In this document: piece by piece, positions 34,629-44,739 of the stretch
Layout: the number at the start of each line of letters is the position of its first letter
Numbering within the stretch: the first letter of the stretch is position 1
NCBI GenBank assembly: GCA_021234155.1
Contig: JAJEKV010000005.1
Location: forward strand, 5,148,952-5,212,951
DNA length: 64,000 nucleotides
Direction of reading: 5' to 3'
Origin: Isoetes taiwanensis
Lineage: Eukaryota > Streptophyta > Lycopodiopsida > Isoetales > Isoetaceae
Translations under genes and position numbers: made by a program
Notes under the pieces: model-generated
What the model was told of the DNA's origin: nothing
Databases searched by the model: none
What the model saw: the letters and a program-made list of their open reading frames with translations, nothing else

Positions 34629-35101
34629 TGTGGTGATATGGACACCCGCAATCAGCCAAGAAGGTGGCCACATGGCCAGAAAATATGGCCCGGAGAAAAC
34701 CCTAAAAAAAGCACAGCAAACCATGCAACAGCGGCAAGCCTCGAACAAAGGAGTTCCTTTTTTGCTTCTTCTGGCTATGGCTAGCCTTATCTGGGAGCCG
34801 AAGTATTAGACCAGAAGATTGGCTCTCCATCTGCGCAAAAGCTCCAAAAAAAATCCTTGTTTTGTAGCAGCCGCTGCAGCACAGCTTTATGTCTGTTTCT
34901 AGACAGAAATCGATCTGCCGGCTCTTCGTTTTCTGCTTGTGAAGCAGACCCATTTCGCAATTTTGGTCGCTTCTCGTTTCCGCTCGAGGGTATGCGTCAA
35001 TCTTAGCCTTTGCAGCTTTGTCTGGAAATTGGGTTTTTTTTTTGGGCTTTTTTTTTTGCCCTTTCTGCCATAGCCATCAATCCGGTACTGCTTGATTGCG
35101 C

Positions 35102-35160
35102 CCACGTAGAAGAAGAAAAGAAAGAGCCCTTTTAATCTGCGCCTTGGTTTGCTTTATAAT
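35102..35160 (+). promoter_or_regulatory. Possible core promoter of the bHLH gene
   Basis: CCACGTAG (an ACGT-core element) lies at 35102-35109 and a TATA-like CTTTATAAT at 35152-35160, about 360 bp upstream of the first possible start codon. The intervening sequence is CT-rich, as plant 5' leaders often are. Weak evidence; no transcript is available to place the start. Confidence 0.3.
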
Positions 35161-35519
35161 GCGACAGTCTGCTTCGTGAAAAATGCTTCTCTTGCTCCCT
35201 TGCGACAGATCAGAAAGCGGACCCGTTTGTTTTTTCTTCTCTCGCAAAATGCCCCTCTCGATTCCTCTGTGAATCTGTTTTTTCTCTGCAGGATCCTTTT
35301 CTGCCTTATCTGCCTATTTTCCGCACAATGCAGCATATTTAGGTTTCAATTCTACCTGGGTTCGTCGAATTTCGCCCTCCCTCTTGCACCCCTTTATCGA
35401 TTTTTGCGTTTGAATCCTTGAATCCCATTTTTCGGGGCCCCATTCTGTCTGTTTTCCAAAAATCCGGGCTCGCTAGGCTACAAATTCGAAGGAAAAACTG
35501 TTCCAGATCCAGTTTTTGT

Positions 35520-37676
35520 ATGGAAAAGGAAGAAATCGGCTCTGTAAGTTATTTCCCGAGCGGCAATTGTAGAGATTTTCTTCAGGACAATTTTTTGCGT
35601 TTTGGGTGGATTCAGTTTTGGTTTTAGGCTTCGGTTCCGGCAATAAGCTGAACTAATGGTTGGATTTTTCTGTTTAGATTCGGAAAATGATGCCGGCTAT
35701 GGATTATCCTTTGATCCACGATTTTGTGGCCTCTTCGCCGGTGTTTAGCAGAGAAATCGAAGGTCTGGATATGGCAGAATCGGCCCTGATGGGGAATCTG
35801 CTAACCGATATGCTGGGCGGGCAGTTCTACGGATCAAACCGGCCGTTCGGCCCCGATCTGCTGCAATTTTCTGGCGACCAAAATTCTTCCAAAATGTCAT
35901 TCCTGCAAATGCTGGAAGAAACAGAAGTCGGAAAGGAAGCCCCGGACGACCCATTTCATCTCAAGCTTCCGATTCTAGAAGAGCAACCGGATCAAAAAAA
36001 TTTCTCCCACAGCCCAGAAATTTCTACCAAATCGTGCAAGGTAGAAACGAATCCGCAATCCGAAGAAAATGAGGAAGAAAATGCAGAAAATGAAAACTGC
36101 AGCGGCAAAAAAAGCGAGAAATTTGGCGGTCCGGCCAATTCCGGCCATAGCTCGGAGAGGCAGGCAGAAAATAATAACAACAATCAAGGAGGCCAGATTG
36201 GTTCCGATGTTCCGATTTCGCAATCCAGCTCCGGAACGGAGAATCAAACGAAACCCAAAAGAAAAAGGGCCAAATCTTCCAAAAACAGTGAGGAAGTGGA
36301 AAGCCAGAGGCAGACCCACATTGCCGTGGAAAGAAATCGCCGGAAACAGATGAATGAGCACCTTGGAGTCCTTCGATCCCTCATGCCTGGCTCCTACGTT
36401 CAAAGAGTAAGCATTTAATCCATTTCCGACCATTTAATCTGCAATGCTGGTTCTCTTTTCGGTTTCTTTCATCAAATCTGCAATTGGGTTGTTCCTTTTT
36501 TTCTTCAAAATTATTGCTCCAATCCGGCGCATTAATTTGCCCATCTCCGAACAGAAATCCATGCCAGAATCTATGTTTTTCTTTGCGGAGAAATCTGTGC
36601 GAAAATCTGTGTTTTTCTCTCAGCAGAAATCTGGCGAAAGTCTGTGTTTTTAGCATTAGTTTTCCATTCCGGAAGCCCGAGAATGAAACAGTAATGTGGG
36701 TTGTTTTGTTTTTTTCCTGTTTTGGTCGTTTTCTGTTCCAAATCCGGTGGATTGAATTAGTTCAGAGGCCGAAATATTTCTGGGTTCTAATTAATTTCTG
36801 CTGTGCAGGGCGATCAGGCATCGATAATCGGAGGAGCGATAGAATTCGTGAAAGAATTAGAGCAGCTGCTACAATGTCTACAGGCACAGAAGCGAAGGAA
36901 AATGTACGCAGAAGTTTTCAGCCCCAAAATGGGGATGAAGGCAAGCACAAATCCGAGCTCAAATCCGAGCTTAAATCCGGCAATGGGCTCGAGCATTACA
37001 GCCCAATCGGCAGATTCAAAGTACATAAGCGAGAATTGCATGGAGGGGAAGGAAGAATTGGCAGAATCGAAGTCGGAAATCGCAGATGTGGAGGTGAAAA
37101 TGGTGGGCAGCGATGCGCTGGTTAAGATTTTGTCACAGCGGCGCCCCGGCCAGCTTCTGAAAGCCATAGCCGGCCTCGAAAGCCTGTGCCTTGTTATTCT
37201 CCACACAAATGTCACCACCATCGAACAGACCGTTCTCTATTCCTTCAATGTCAAGGTATAATTTATCAGATTTTGGATTCCTGCTCCCGCATTTATTGTT
37301 TGATTCCTTCCTTTCCCCCTCGCCGCTGCAGCTCGCCCATACGGCGCATATTTCTCAGATTTTAGATTTTGTCCTGCATTGCATTTTTTTCTCACATGGA
37401 CGCCCTTTTTTTCGAGATCTTGACTCCTTCCGATCGCCTCCTTTTGCCCTGTTTCTGGGTCCTGCTTTTGGGTCGATTGTGATGTCCTATTTTTTTTTTC
37501 CGCCGCTGTTGCATGCTTTTCTGGGTCAATGGATTTTTCACCGCACTGCGCTGATTTTACCCTCAAATTTATAACTTTTGCAGCTCGGATTGGAGTGCCG
37601 GCTTTCTGTCGACGAAATTGCTGCAGCAGTGCAGCAGATCTTCACCATGATTCACAGCGGAGCTTGCATTGCTTGA
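35520..37676 (+). CDS. FAMA: FAMA-like (SMF, subgroup Ia) bHLH transcription factor
   Basis: Model: exons 35520-35543, 35678-36406, 36809-37255 and 37584-37676, 430 residues; all introns are GT-AG and the frame is kept. The first exon (MEKEEIGS) is inferred from a GTAAGT donor and TTTAG acceptor in frame; otherwise translation starts at 35687 (MMPAMDYP). Order: acidic N-terminus with SFLQMLEE (about residue 80), Ser/Asn/Glu-rich linker, basic NLS (KPKRKRAK), bHLH with [17 protein letters not shown] (H-E-R of E-box binders), then [20 protein letters not shown]. The C-terminal ACT-like SMF domain has [17 protein letters not shown] and [18 protein letters not shown] controls the last division and fate of guard cells in Arabidopsis with ICE1-type partners. 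The retinoblastoma-binding LxCxE of Arabidopsis FAMA is LQCLQ here. It could equally be called SMF1-type in a non-seed plant. It is the only intact host gene here. Confidence 0.9.
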
Positions 37677-38480
37677 AAATTCTCCTTTTGGGCTCCTAAG
37701 ATCGACTCCCAAAACTGGAGCTTTTCGAATCAAACCGCAGCAATTTGTGGGCTGAAAAATTCGGGAATTTTTGCAATCCGAATGGATCGAACTCCGAGTT
37801 GTAGATATTCATATTCATCAGACTGGTCCATCATTCCGCCAACTGGGAAATGTAGTTCAAAATCCGGCTGCCGGAGTTGGAGAAGCCATAATCCGAAGCT
37901 TGTTTTTTGAAGAAAAAATTCTAAGTATAATGTACTCGTTTTTTTCTTGGATCAAAGGAAACCTTTGTTTTAGGTTACATTCCCTTTTTTTGTTCTCTTG
38001 AGTTGTGTGTATGGTGTTTTTTAATGAATCTGGGCCCTTGATTTCCATGCATGTTGCTTTCTTTAGGATCATGGCCCTCCATTTCCATGCATGGTGTTTT
38101 CTACCTATGTTGTATTCCATCAAGAGAATGGAATATATCATAATTTGCTCTAAACACTTCCTCAAAGTACTTCTCATTGTGCTCCATGAACTTGCCATAT
38201 CTATGTCACCCCCAATTTTTTAACATATATATGCCCTGGATGTCTTAAATAGCTGCCAATTGGGGCATTATTTTATTCCTCGCCTACTCCCAACTTCCAG
38301 TCTCATCAACTCTAAACCAGTCTCATCATTCCATAACCAGTCTCATCATCAAGAACTGTTTCCTATTACCATCACCTCAGTGTTCACAGTATCTATGTCA
38401 GTCGCCTCCGTTATAAACCACATATCCCTGGAACTTCCAGTTTCAGATCTCTTTCTGGCCATCATCATTGCTCTTAATTT
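37677..38480. other. bHLH 3' flank and intergenic sequence
   Basis: The 3' UTR probably extends some hundred bases past the stop; T-rich stretches at about 37900-38000 could hold polyadenylation signals, but no clear AATAAA is present nearby. Two imperfect copies of GGCCCTTGATTTCCATGCATG / GGCCCTCCATTTCCATGCATG (about 38034 and 38078) are the only local repeat. Confidence 0.4.
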
Positions 38481-39500
38481 TGCCCCTGAATTTCGAATCT
38501 CAACCATGGTCTTTATATGCTTCTGAATTCTGAAGCTTCGCCAAATGAGAAGTGATCTAGACATCTGTCGTTCAACCGCCATTTTAATGTGTTCTTGATC
38601 CTCGTCAGTGCAGTGACGGCAGGCATTATTTTATTATTAATCTACCTTTCAGTAGACCGTCACATTAACATTTCTAGCAAGTGTCATTTTAGTATAATAC
38701 CATAGACGCCAACTTGATAGGAGCAATAATTTTTTAATTTAGGTCAGTCTGCTATTAATTCTGTCAGAAACTGCAAGTTTTGTAGATTGCCTAATGCTAA
38801 TCCTACCATATTATGGTCGTTTCAAAAACCATAACTAAAATGAATATTATACCATTCAATATATCAACCTTCATCATGAAGCCACCAATAAGCAAGTATT
38901 AGAAGTTCAATATGTTTATATTCTACTACTATAACATTTACTTTGTGAATGCCTTATTTCATTTCATTTTGAGGCTAAATGAGCGACACTTTGATGGACA
39001 TTTTTAGACGATTTTTCTGAAAAGGGCCAAGTAAAGCAGTTAGAATTGTTTAATTGCAAACCTTTATTCAAAGACAGAGAGCGAATATCTTTGTTAGCCG
39101 CCATTATTATGAAACACTATATTTCAAAAATTCCAGTTAATGCTTCTGAATTTCGAATCTCAGGCACAGTCTTAATATGCATCTAAACAGTTAATGCTTC
39201 TGAATTTCGAATCTCAGGCACAATCTTAATATGCATCTAATTTTGAATCTTTGTCGATGGCAAAAGACCTAGATAGCCGTCATTCAATTGCAATTGTAAT
39301 ATCTCTTGGTCCTCGTCATTACCAGTGGCGGCATATATTTTTTTATTATTAATCTACCTTTTAGCCAACCGTTAACATGTTTAACTGAGTATAATATCAT
39401 GAGATGGCAAGCTTATGATGAGCAATAATTTTTGAATCTACATTATTTTGTTATTATTTGTGATAAAAACTGCTATTTTTGTAAATTGCACACTGCTAAT
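38480..39500 (+). repeat. Diverged direct duplication with a 52-bp tandem repeat
   Basis: Sequence around 38480-38760 (CTGAATTTCGAATCTCA, GATCCTCGTCAGTG, TTATTATTAATCTACCTTT) recurs in the same order at about 39140-39440. Within the second copy a 52-bp unit (AATGCTTCTGAATTTCGAAT...CTTAATATGCATCTAA) is present twice (about 39137 and 39191). No coding potential was recognised. Confidence 0.7.
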
Positions 39501-40934
39501 ATTATGTTATGGTCATTCAGAAGGGCGAACTTACGTGGAATATGATGCACTTAAATATATCTTCATCCCTCCGGGGCCTTTTTTCATTGAAGTCCCTATA
39601 TGCTGGTCCATTTGCATCTAGCCAAAACCAAGAATACGGAACGTTAGAAATCTCCTGCCACCTAGAAGTCTATGACTCCAAAAAATCAGCCTTTCAATTC
39701 CTAGTTCCAAATGTATTGGCCTTGCTACAAGTGCTATAAGCAGTCAAAATTTTGCTAGAGTGATAAGTTACCGAATCAAAGCTGGCAAGATTACCATGTT
39801 TTTTATGTCAATCCATGAATCTCAATATCTTCTTCATCCATCCCTTTCTTGCAAGTATATTATCATCTAAAAACTAATGTAATACCAATATTAAGGGCAA
39901 AGTCATCCTCTTCTTTCACAAGCATCATACTATTAGAAAGGTTACCTCTTTCTAGACCCTCCTTCTAGACCACTCGGATATCCAATACATATAGGAAGGG
40001 GATATGCCATCTGCGTAGATATGGTGGCAAGAAACACCCCTCGTATACGAAATTTTAAGGTCAGATTTGAATCCCTCTATATGCAGTTTACCCCAAAGAC
40101 ATACTTAAACACTCCCAGAAAACTCTTCTCTCATATTACATATGAAAATTAGTCAAAAAGCTCCTTCTAACTTAAATGCAGACATCAAATTCGTGCACAA
40201 AATGTGAACCTTCCTTGTGATATCTGAGTATCACCTATTAACTGAGAAACATTATAGTATGGAAGAAAAAAGGGGATGTGACTCTGACCACCACCAGCGA
40301 GCTTCAATTGGTTCATCTCGCCATTGGGGTCTCAAGAAAATCTTAGTTTCTAATGTACATTGCATGTTGAAACTAGTTATATGTGGATGGGACAAAATGT
40401 AGCAAATGGACAATTAATGAAAACCCTTAAAGAAAGGTAAGGAGGAACCATTTGCAATCGTATGGCTACACTTCTTATCAATTCATATATAAATACATGC
40501 AAAATGAACTTGGAAGTCTATCCAAGCTCAACTTTCAATATACATCCACTGAATGTATCCAAGCTATAAATTTCTATTTCTCAATATTTTTTCCTCATTT
40601 AAGAAGAATGCATAACCGTGTAATAACCATTGAGATTGGCCTTTGATATGATTTGGACATAACTAAGTTGCTAGAAGATGAACCCAACAAGTAGAGGCTT
40701 CGATCCTGAAGCAAGAATGAAGTTGGAATGCAGGAAAGTAAGTTGGTTTTCAAATAGGTATTAGAAAAGTATGATATCAAAATAATCATTAGTTGGAGTA
40801 GACCTGTTCACAACACGAAAGAGGTAGTCTTGCATGTTTAACATATTCCCAAAAATGCTTCATTCATGGTTGTTTACCAGTAATTAGGATTAGATTATAA
40901 ACGGGGATAAGATTAAATAATAGGGCAAAGCTTA
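39500..40934. other. Intergenic, AT-rich, no gene recognised
   Basis: Short ORFs on both strands show no conserved motif and the composition is uniform. I see nothing to annotate. Confidence 0.4.
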
Positions 40935-41084
40935 TTTAGTCAAATCACTTTTATGTTGTATGATATTAAATAAGCATTTTAGCGAATCTATAATGGAAAA
41001 TTATATATATTTAGTCAAATCACTTTTATGTTGTATGATATTAAATAAGCATTTTAGCGTATCTATAATGGAAAATTATACATA
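40935..41084 (+). repeat. 75-bp tandem duplication
   Basis: Units begin at 40935 and 41010 with TTTAGTCAAATCACTTTTAT and include AAATAAGCATTTTAGCG. They differ at about three positions. The following 41085-41986 is AT-rich and without a recognised gene, apart from a short repeat GACTCACCACATATTCAAT at about 41816 and 41843. Confidence 0.9.
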
Positions 41085-41986
41085 TTTAATTAATCAATCA
41101 AACTCCTAATAGTATAACACAAGATCTATTATGACCATAATGGTCGGGATGGTCAAATATAAAGGCAACAACGAAAAATCTACTTTGAAATTGACAACTC
41201 GCCTGTCAGAAAAAACAAAATATTTTGATAAATTAAGAATATGCATGGAAAAATGTCATTTTAATTAAGCATTGTGTGCATGGATTATAAAACCAATGCT
41301 CTTATGCCCTTCGATGATTCAAAAGGTCAAACATGCATTTGGCAATAGAAGGAATATGTAAATGTCTTTTCTTTGCATGTACAAGCATATTCAGAGTGTA
41401 CGGTATACAATTTCCAAACTAATATACATTAGAATATATGCAATATATAATAAATGATGCGATCCAGACATTGTATTGTTGTTCGTATGTTGTTGGAATT
41501 GATCAATAGAGCGAATTACAAGCATATTTTCATGATTAAGAATGTGCCTTGAAAAATATTTGCCTTTGCTTGATTCTCTTTATCATGATTCTTCTGCATT
41601 GTGTCCCCTCAACCATTCGTCTATTGTTTTTTTTTCTAAAAGATTCTAAGAGGTAAACACTCATCCTAACAAACATGACTTGTTTCATTTCCTATGCGTA
41701 TATACAATGTAAGTTACTTAAATACCACTGGCTAGAAGAGTCGTCATTGATGGATGTAATAAAGAAAGCACTTATCATAATCACAAATCTCATTATGATG
41801 GTTTTGTACTAACTAGACTCACCACATATTCAATATTGGTTAGACTCACCACATATTCAATACTTACTTACATTTTGCTATCTATACTGCTAGTTTCTAG
41901 CATGGATTTCCATAAAGCATCAATTAGTAGAAAGTTAATAGAATTGAATGGAATGGAATATACTAGATAGGCTAGAAGAGAAATAG

Positions 41987-42170
41987 AATAGAATAGAATA
42001 GAATAGAATAGAATAGAATAGAATAGAATAGAATAGAATAGAATAGAATAGAACTTTTAATATCTACGGAGGCCAATTAGCCATGAGACCCATACAATTG
42101 GGCTAGTATATCATCACTATTAGGATTAAAAATCTCCCTGCTTCAAAAGTTTCAAGGCAAATCCTCAACA
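41987..42170 (-). mobile_element. SINE-like retroposon with (TATTC)n tail
   Basis: Read on the minus strand, a diverged copy of the GGATTAAAA hairpin core (42115-42160) is followed by GGGTCTCATGGC, TTGGCCTCCGTAGATATTAA (42092-42056) and then about 13 TATTC units (to 41987). The segment before the tail matches the LINE 3' end at 33632-33673 and other retroposon ends in the window. Its own 5' end and a target duplication were not defined. Confidence 0.65.
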
Positions 42171-42364
42171 AAACTAAATAGGAAACTAGTACAAAAACAA
42201 AATGACTAAGTAACTACCTAAGTGGAGCTTCATTTACTTAACATCAACATCAGCTAGTACTAAATTATACATCCTCATTGCCAGCAACTTGAATAACAAT
42301 CATTTCATTTATTCTAAATATGACATACTAGTGAAATAGTTGCACTTGAAGTAGTTCTAAATGT

Positions 42365-42440
42365 GGCAATGGATCCATTGCAATGGACAGATCCATTGCA
42401 ATGTCACATTTAGATCCATTGCAATGGATCTGTCCGTTGT
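42365..42440. repeat. Cluster of CCATTGCAATGG palindromes
   Basis: Three units occur: GGATCCATTGCAATGGAC (42371), ATCCATTGCAATGTC (42391) and ATCCATTGCAATGGAT (42413-42428). The flanking GGACAGATC and GATCTGTCC also pair, so the block can fold on itself. Confidence 0.85.
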
Positions 42441-42519
42441 GTTGAAGGGTTACTAAAGCAGTGCTTATGGATGCTTTTTCAAAAGTTATTGTATGCCATG
42501 AATCTACTTTTTTGGAAAT

Positions 42520-42842
42520 TGATATGGATAGGTATGGGATAAAACCTGAAAAAGTTGGGATCCATTGAATAACGACTTTCATGAGAATCTGCCCTTTTGG
42601 TGTGTTTGTTATCACTAAGAATGCTAGTTGTAACATTTGGTATGAGAGCCCATAGTTCAATTCCTCGTAGTAACATGGTATGCTCCACATGCTTAAAAGC
42701 AAGCATCTCAAGGAAGGGGAGGATTTGATATGGTCCATGGGGTACGGGATAAAATCTTGGAAAGGTTGGGGCCCATTCGGTAACAATTTTCATGAAGGAT
42801 CTGCCCTTTTTGTGTGTTGGTTAGCAATATGGGATTAGTGCA
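42520..42842 (+). mobile_element. TRIM-like miniature LTR element
   Basis: Two direct repeats of about 116 bp (42520-42635 and 42726-42842) both begin TGATATGG and share GGGATAAAA, GTTGGG, CCATT, TTTTCATGA/CTTTCATGA and ATCTGCCC. The left one ends TAACA and is followed by TTTGGTATGAGAGCCC, one base from the initiator-Met primer site TGGTATCAGAGCC. A purine tract AAGGAAGGGGAGGA precedes the right repeat. Only about 90 bp lies between, with no gene. The right repeat's last bases are diverged and no target duplication was found. Confidence 0.78.
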
Positions 42843-42884
42843 TATAAAAATAATATAATTCTATCGATTTGCCTATTATCGTGC

Positions 42885-43200
42885 AAGACGAGCATGTATA
42901 CATTGCATGCATTGCATGCATGCATCGCATGCATTTTTGGGTAGCTCATTCGATTGGAAGACACTATTTTTTCTAGAGTTCTTCATTAGCTTCGCATCGA
43001 CGCTTTCTTGTATCTCAGCAGTATCCCTTGTTTTGTTCTTTGATCTCATGCAGAGGAGGGAATTTTTCTTGCATGGGTTGACCTTTCTTGGCAGTTTTTC
43101 TTCTTTTCGTATCTCTTATATCTTAACCTTTTGTCTGGCATGGGACAATCCTTCAGCCTTCGCCTCGGATCTAAAAGAAAGTTCTCTGGTTTTGGGATGA
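42885..43200 (-). repeat. Partial copy of the GCATGCATGCATCGCATGC repeat family
   Basis: It shares GTGCAAGACGAGCATG, the GCATGCATGCATCGCATGC run, GTTCTTCATTAGCTTC and CTCAGCAGTATCCC with the adjacent longer copy at 43255-43410. It is truncated after about 43040; the following 150 bases do not match. Confidence 0.75.
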
Positions 43201-43690
43201 TGTTATTTCATGCGAGTTGCACCACAAGAATTCCATCGATCCGCGTAGCGGATCGAGATTCTCGTGCAAGACGAGCATGCATGCATTGAAGCGGTGCATG
43301 CATGCATCGCATGCATTTTTTGGTTGCTCATTCGGTCAAAAAATCGCTATTTCTTGCAGAGTTCTTCATCAGCTTCTCATCGGCATTTTCTCGTCTCTCA
43401 ACAGTGTCCCTTGTTTCTCTCCCTCCCTCCCTTAATTTGTTATTTATATAATGTTGTTTATTAAATATTGTCGCGTGGCACCCATTATCAGCCCCTCGCA
43501 TTTTTGAGGTTTTGTGGCGTGGCTCGCCTGAACAACCCTCGGGCTTTTCAAGGTTTTTATTTTTCTCTATTATGTTTTTTTTTTGTGTTGGTGATGTGCA
43601 GGTGCAGGGATGATGCACGACTTCAGTATTCTCCGTAGAGCGTAGGTTTTTTTTTTGGAATATTTAGCAGCCTTGCATTGTCCAAACCCC

Positions 43691-43773
43691 TTGCCGAGAG
43701 TTTATCACTAGGGCTTTTCCTCAAAAACCTGAAAAGGCGAGGTTTTTTAATCCCGACGATAAGCTCTCGGCAA
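43691..43773 (-). other. Structured hairpin motif, copy A
   Basis: The outer stem TTGCCGAGAGTTTATC pairs with GATAAGCTCTCGGCAA (15 Watson-Crick pairs and one G-T). Inside, on the minus strand, are GGGATTAAAAAA, CCTCG, the tip CCT-TTTC-AGG, TTTT, TGAGG and AAAAGCCC. CCTCG pairs with TGAGG and CCT with AGG. Confidence 0.75.
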
Positions 43774-44123
43774 GTAAACTAGCCAACATCTGTAGCAAAC
43801 AATTTTATTTTTGGGGTCCAAGTGTTATAACTGGATATTCCCTATATTTTCTCATTGTTTTGGGCAGCTCGCGATGTGCAGCTACCCACTCTTTACCATT
43901 GTAGACATATGGCTGAGATGAATGAAAACTCAGTCTCACATAGCTACCCACTCTTTACCATTGTAGACACACTGCTGAGATGAATGAAAACTCAGCAATG
44001 TGTCTACAATGGTGAGGAGTGGTAGCTGCACATCACAAACTATCCAAAACAATGAGAAAACATAGTCCAATTATAACACCTGGACCCCAAAAATAAAATT
44101 GTTTGCTTAATGTTGGCTAGTGT

Positions 44124-44172
44124 GCTTATCGTCGGGATTAAAAAACCTCGCTCTTTCGGGTTTTCGAGGACA
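44124..44172 (+). other. Structured hairpin motif, copy A' (outer stem lost)
   Basis: The core GGGATTAAAAAACCTCG, the tip CTC-TTTC-GGG, TTTT and CGAGG are present. The inner stem CCTCG/CGAGG is perfect. The 3' half of the outer stem is deleted. Confidence 0.7.
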
Positions 44173-44739
44173 ATGGAAGGCTTGGACAATGGAAGGCTGC
44201 TAAATGTTCCCAAAAACAACTATGCTCCACAGCGAATACCGAAGTTGCGCATCATCCCCTGCACCTGCACATCACCAACACAAGAAAACACAATAGAGAA
44301 AAATAAAAACCTTGGAAAAGAGAAGGGTTGTTCAGGCGAGCCGCACCACAAAACCTCGAAAACACGAGGGGCTGATCATGGGTGCCACGCGATAATATTT
44401 AACAAAAAACATTATATAAATAAAAAAAATTAAGGGAGGGAGGGAGGGAGAGAGGGATAGACACTGCTGAGAGATGAGAAAGCGCCAATGAGAAGCTGAC
44501 GAAGAACTCTAGAAGAAATAGTGATCTCTTAATTGAATGAGTGGCCAAAAAATGCATGCGATGCATGCATGCGATGCAATGCATGCATGCTCGGTTTGAC
44601 AAAGAATCTCAATCCGCTACGCGGATCGATTGGTATTCTCGTGACTCGCATGAAACAACAACAACACGGGATTTCGTTGTTTCATGTGAGTCACATCACG
44701 AGAATATATCATTTAACAAGTATGCCTTAATATTTTGAC

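Larger units (their letters stand above)
43200..44700. repeat. Long inverted repeat, about 700-790 bp per arm
   Basis: The left arm (about 43200-43990) and right arm (about 43990-44690) are reverse complements with indels. They share GATCCGCKACGCGGATCGA-type ends, the GCATGC run, GAGAAGCTGA, CTCCCTCCCT/AGGGAGGGAG, a GGCACCCATTATCAGCCCC block, CTGCACCTGC, the GGATTAAAAAACC hairpin core and TACCCACTCTTTACCATTGT. They meet with hardly any spacer at CTGAGATGAATGAAAACTCAG. This would extrude as a giant hairpin. A third, single-arm copy lies at 47864-48520. No protein is encoded. Confidence 0.88.

Noticed and set aside
35745-37574. Other ORFs on both strands across the bHLH gene
   Set aside because: Shadows of the bHLH exons and introns; the spliced plus-strand model explains the region and carries all conserved motifs.
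42328-42793. 152- and 104-residue minus-strand ORFs
   Set aside because: They run antisense through the TRIM-like direct repeats, which explains the internal duplication in their sequence (PTFSGFIPY / PTFPRFYPV).
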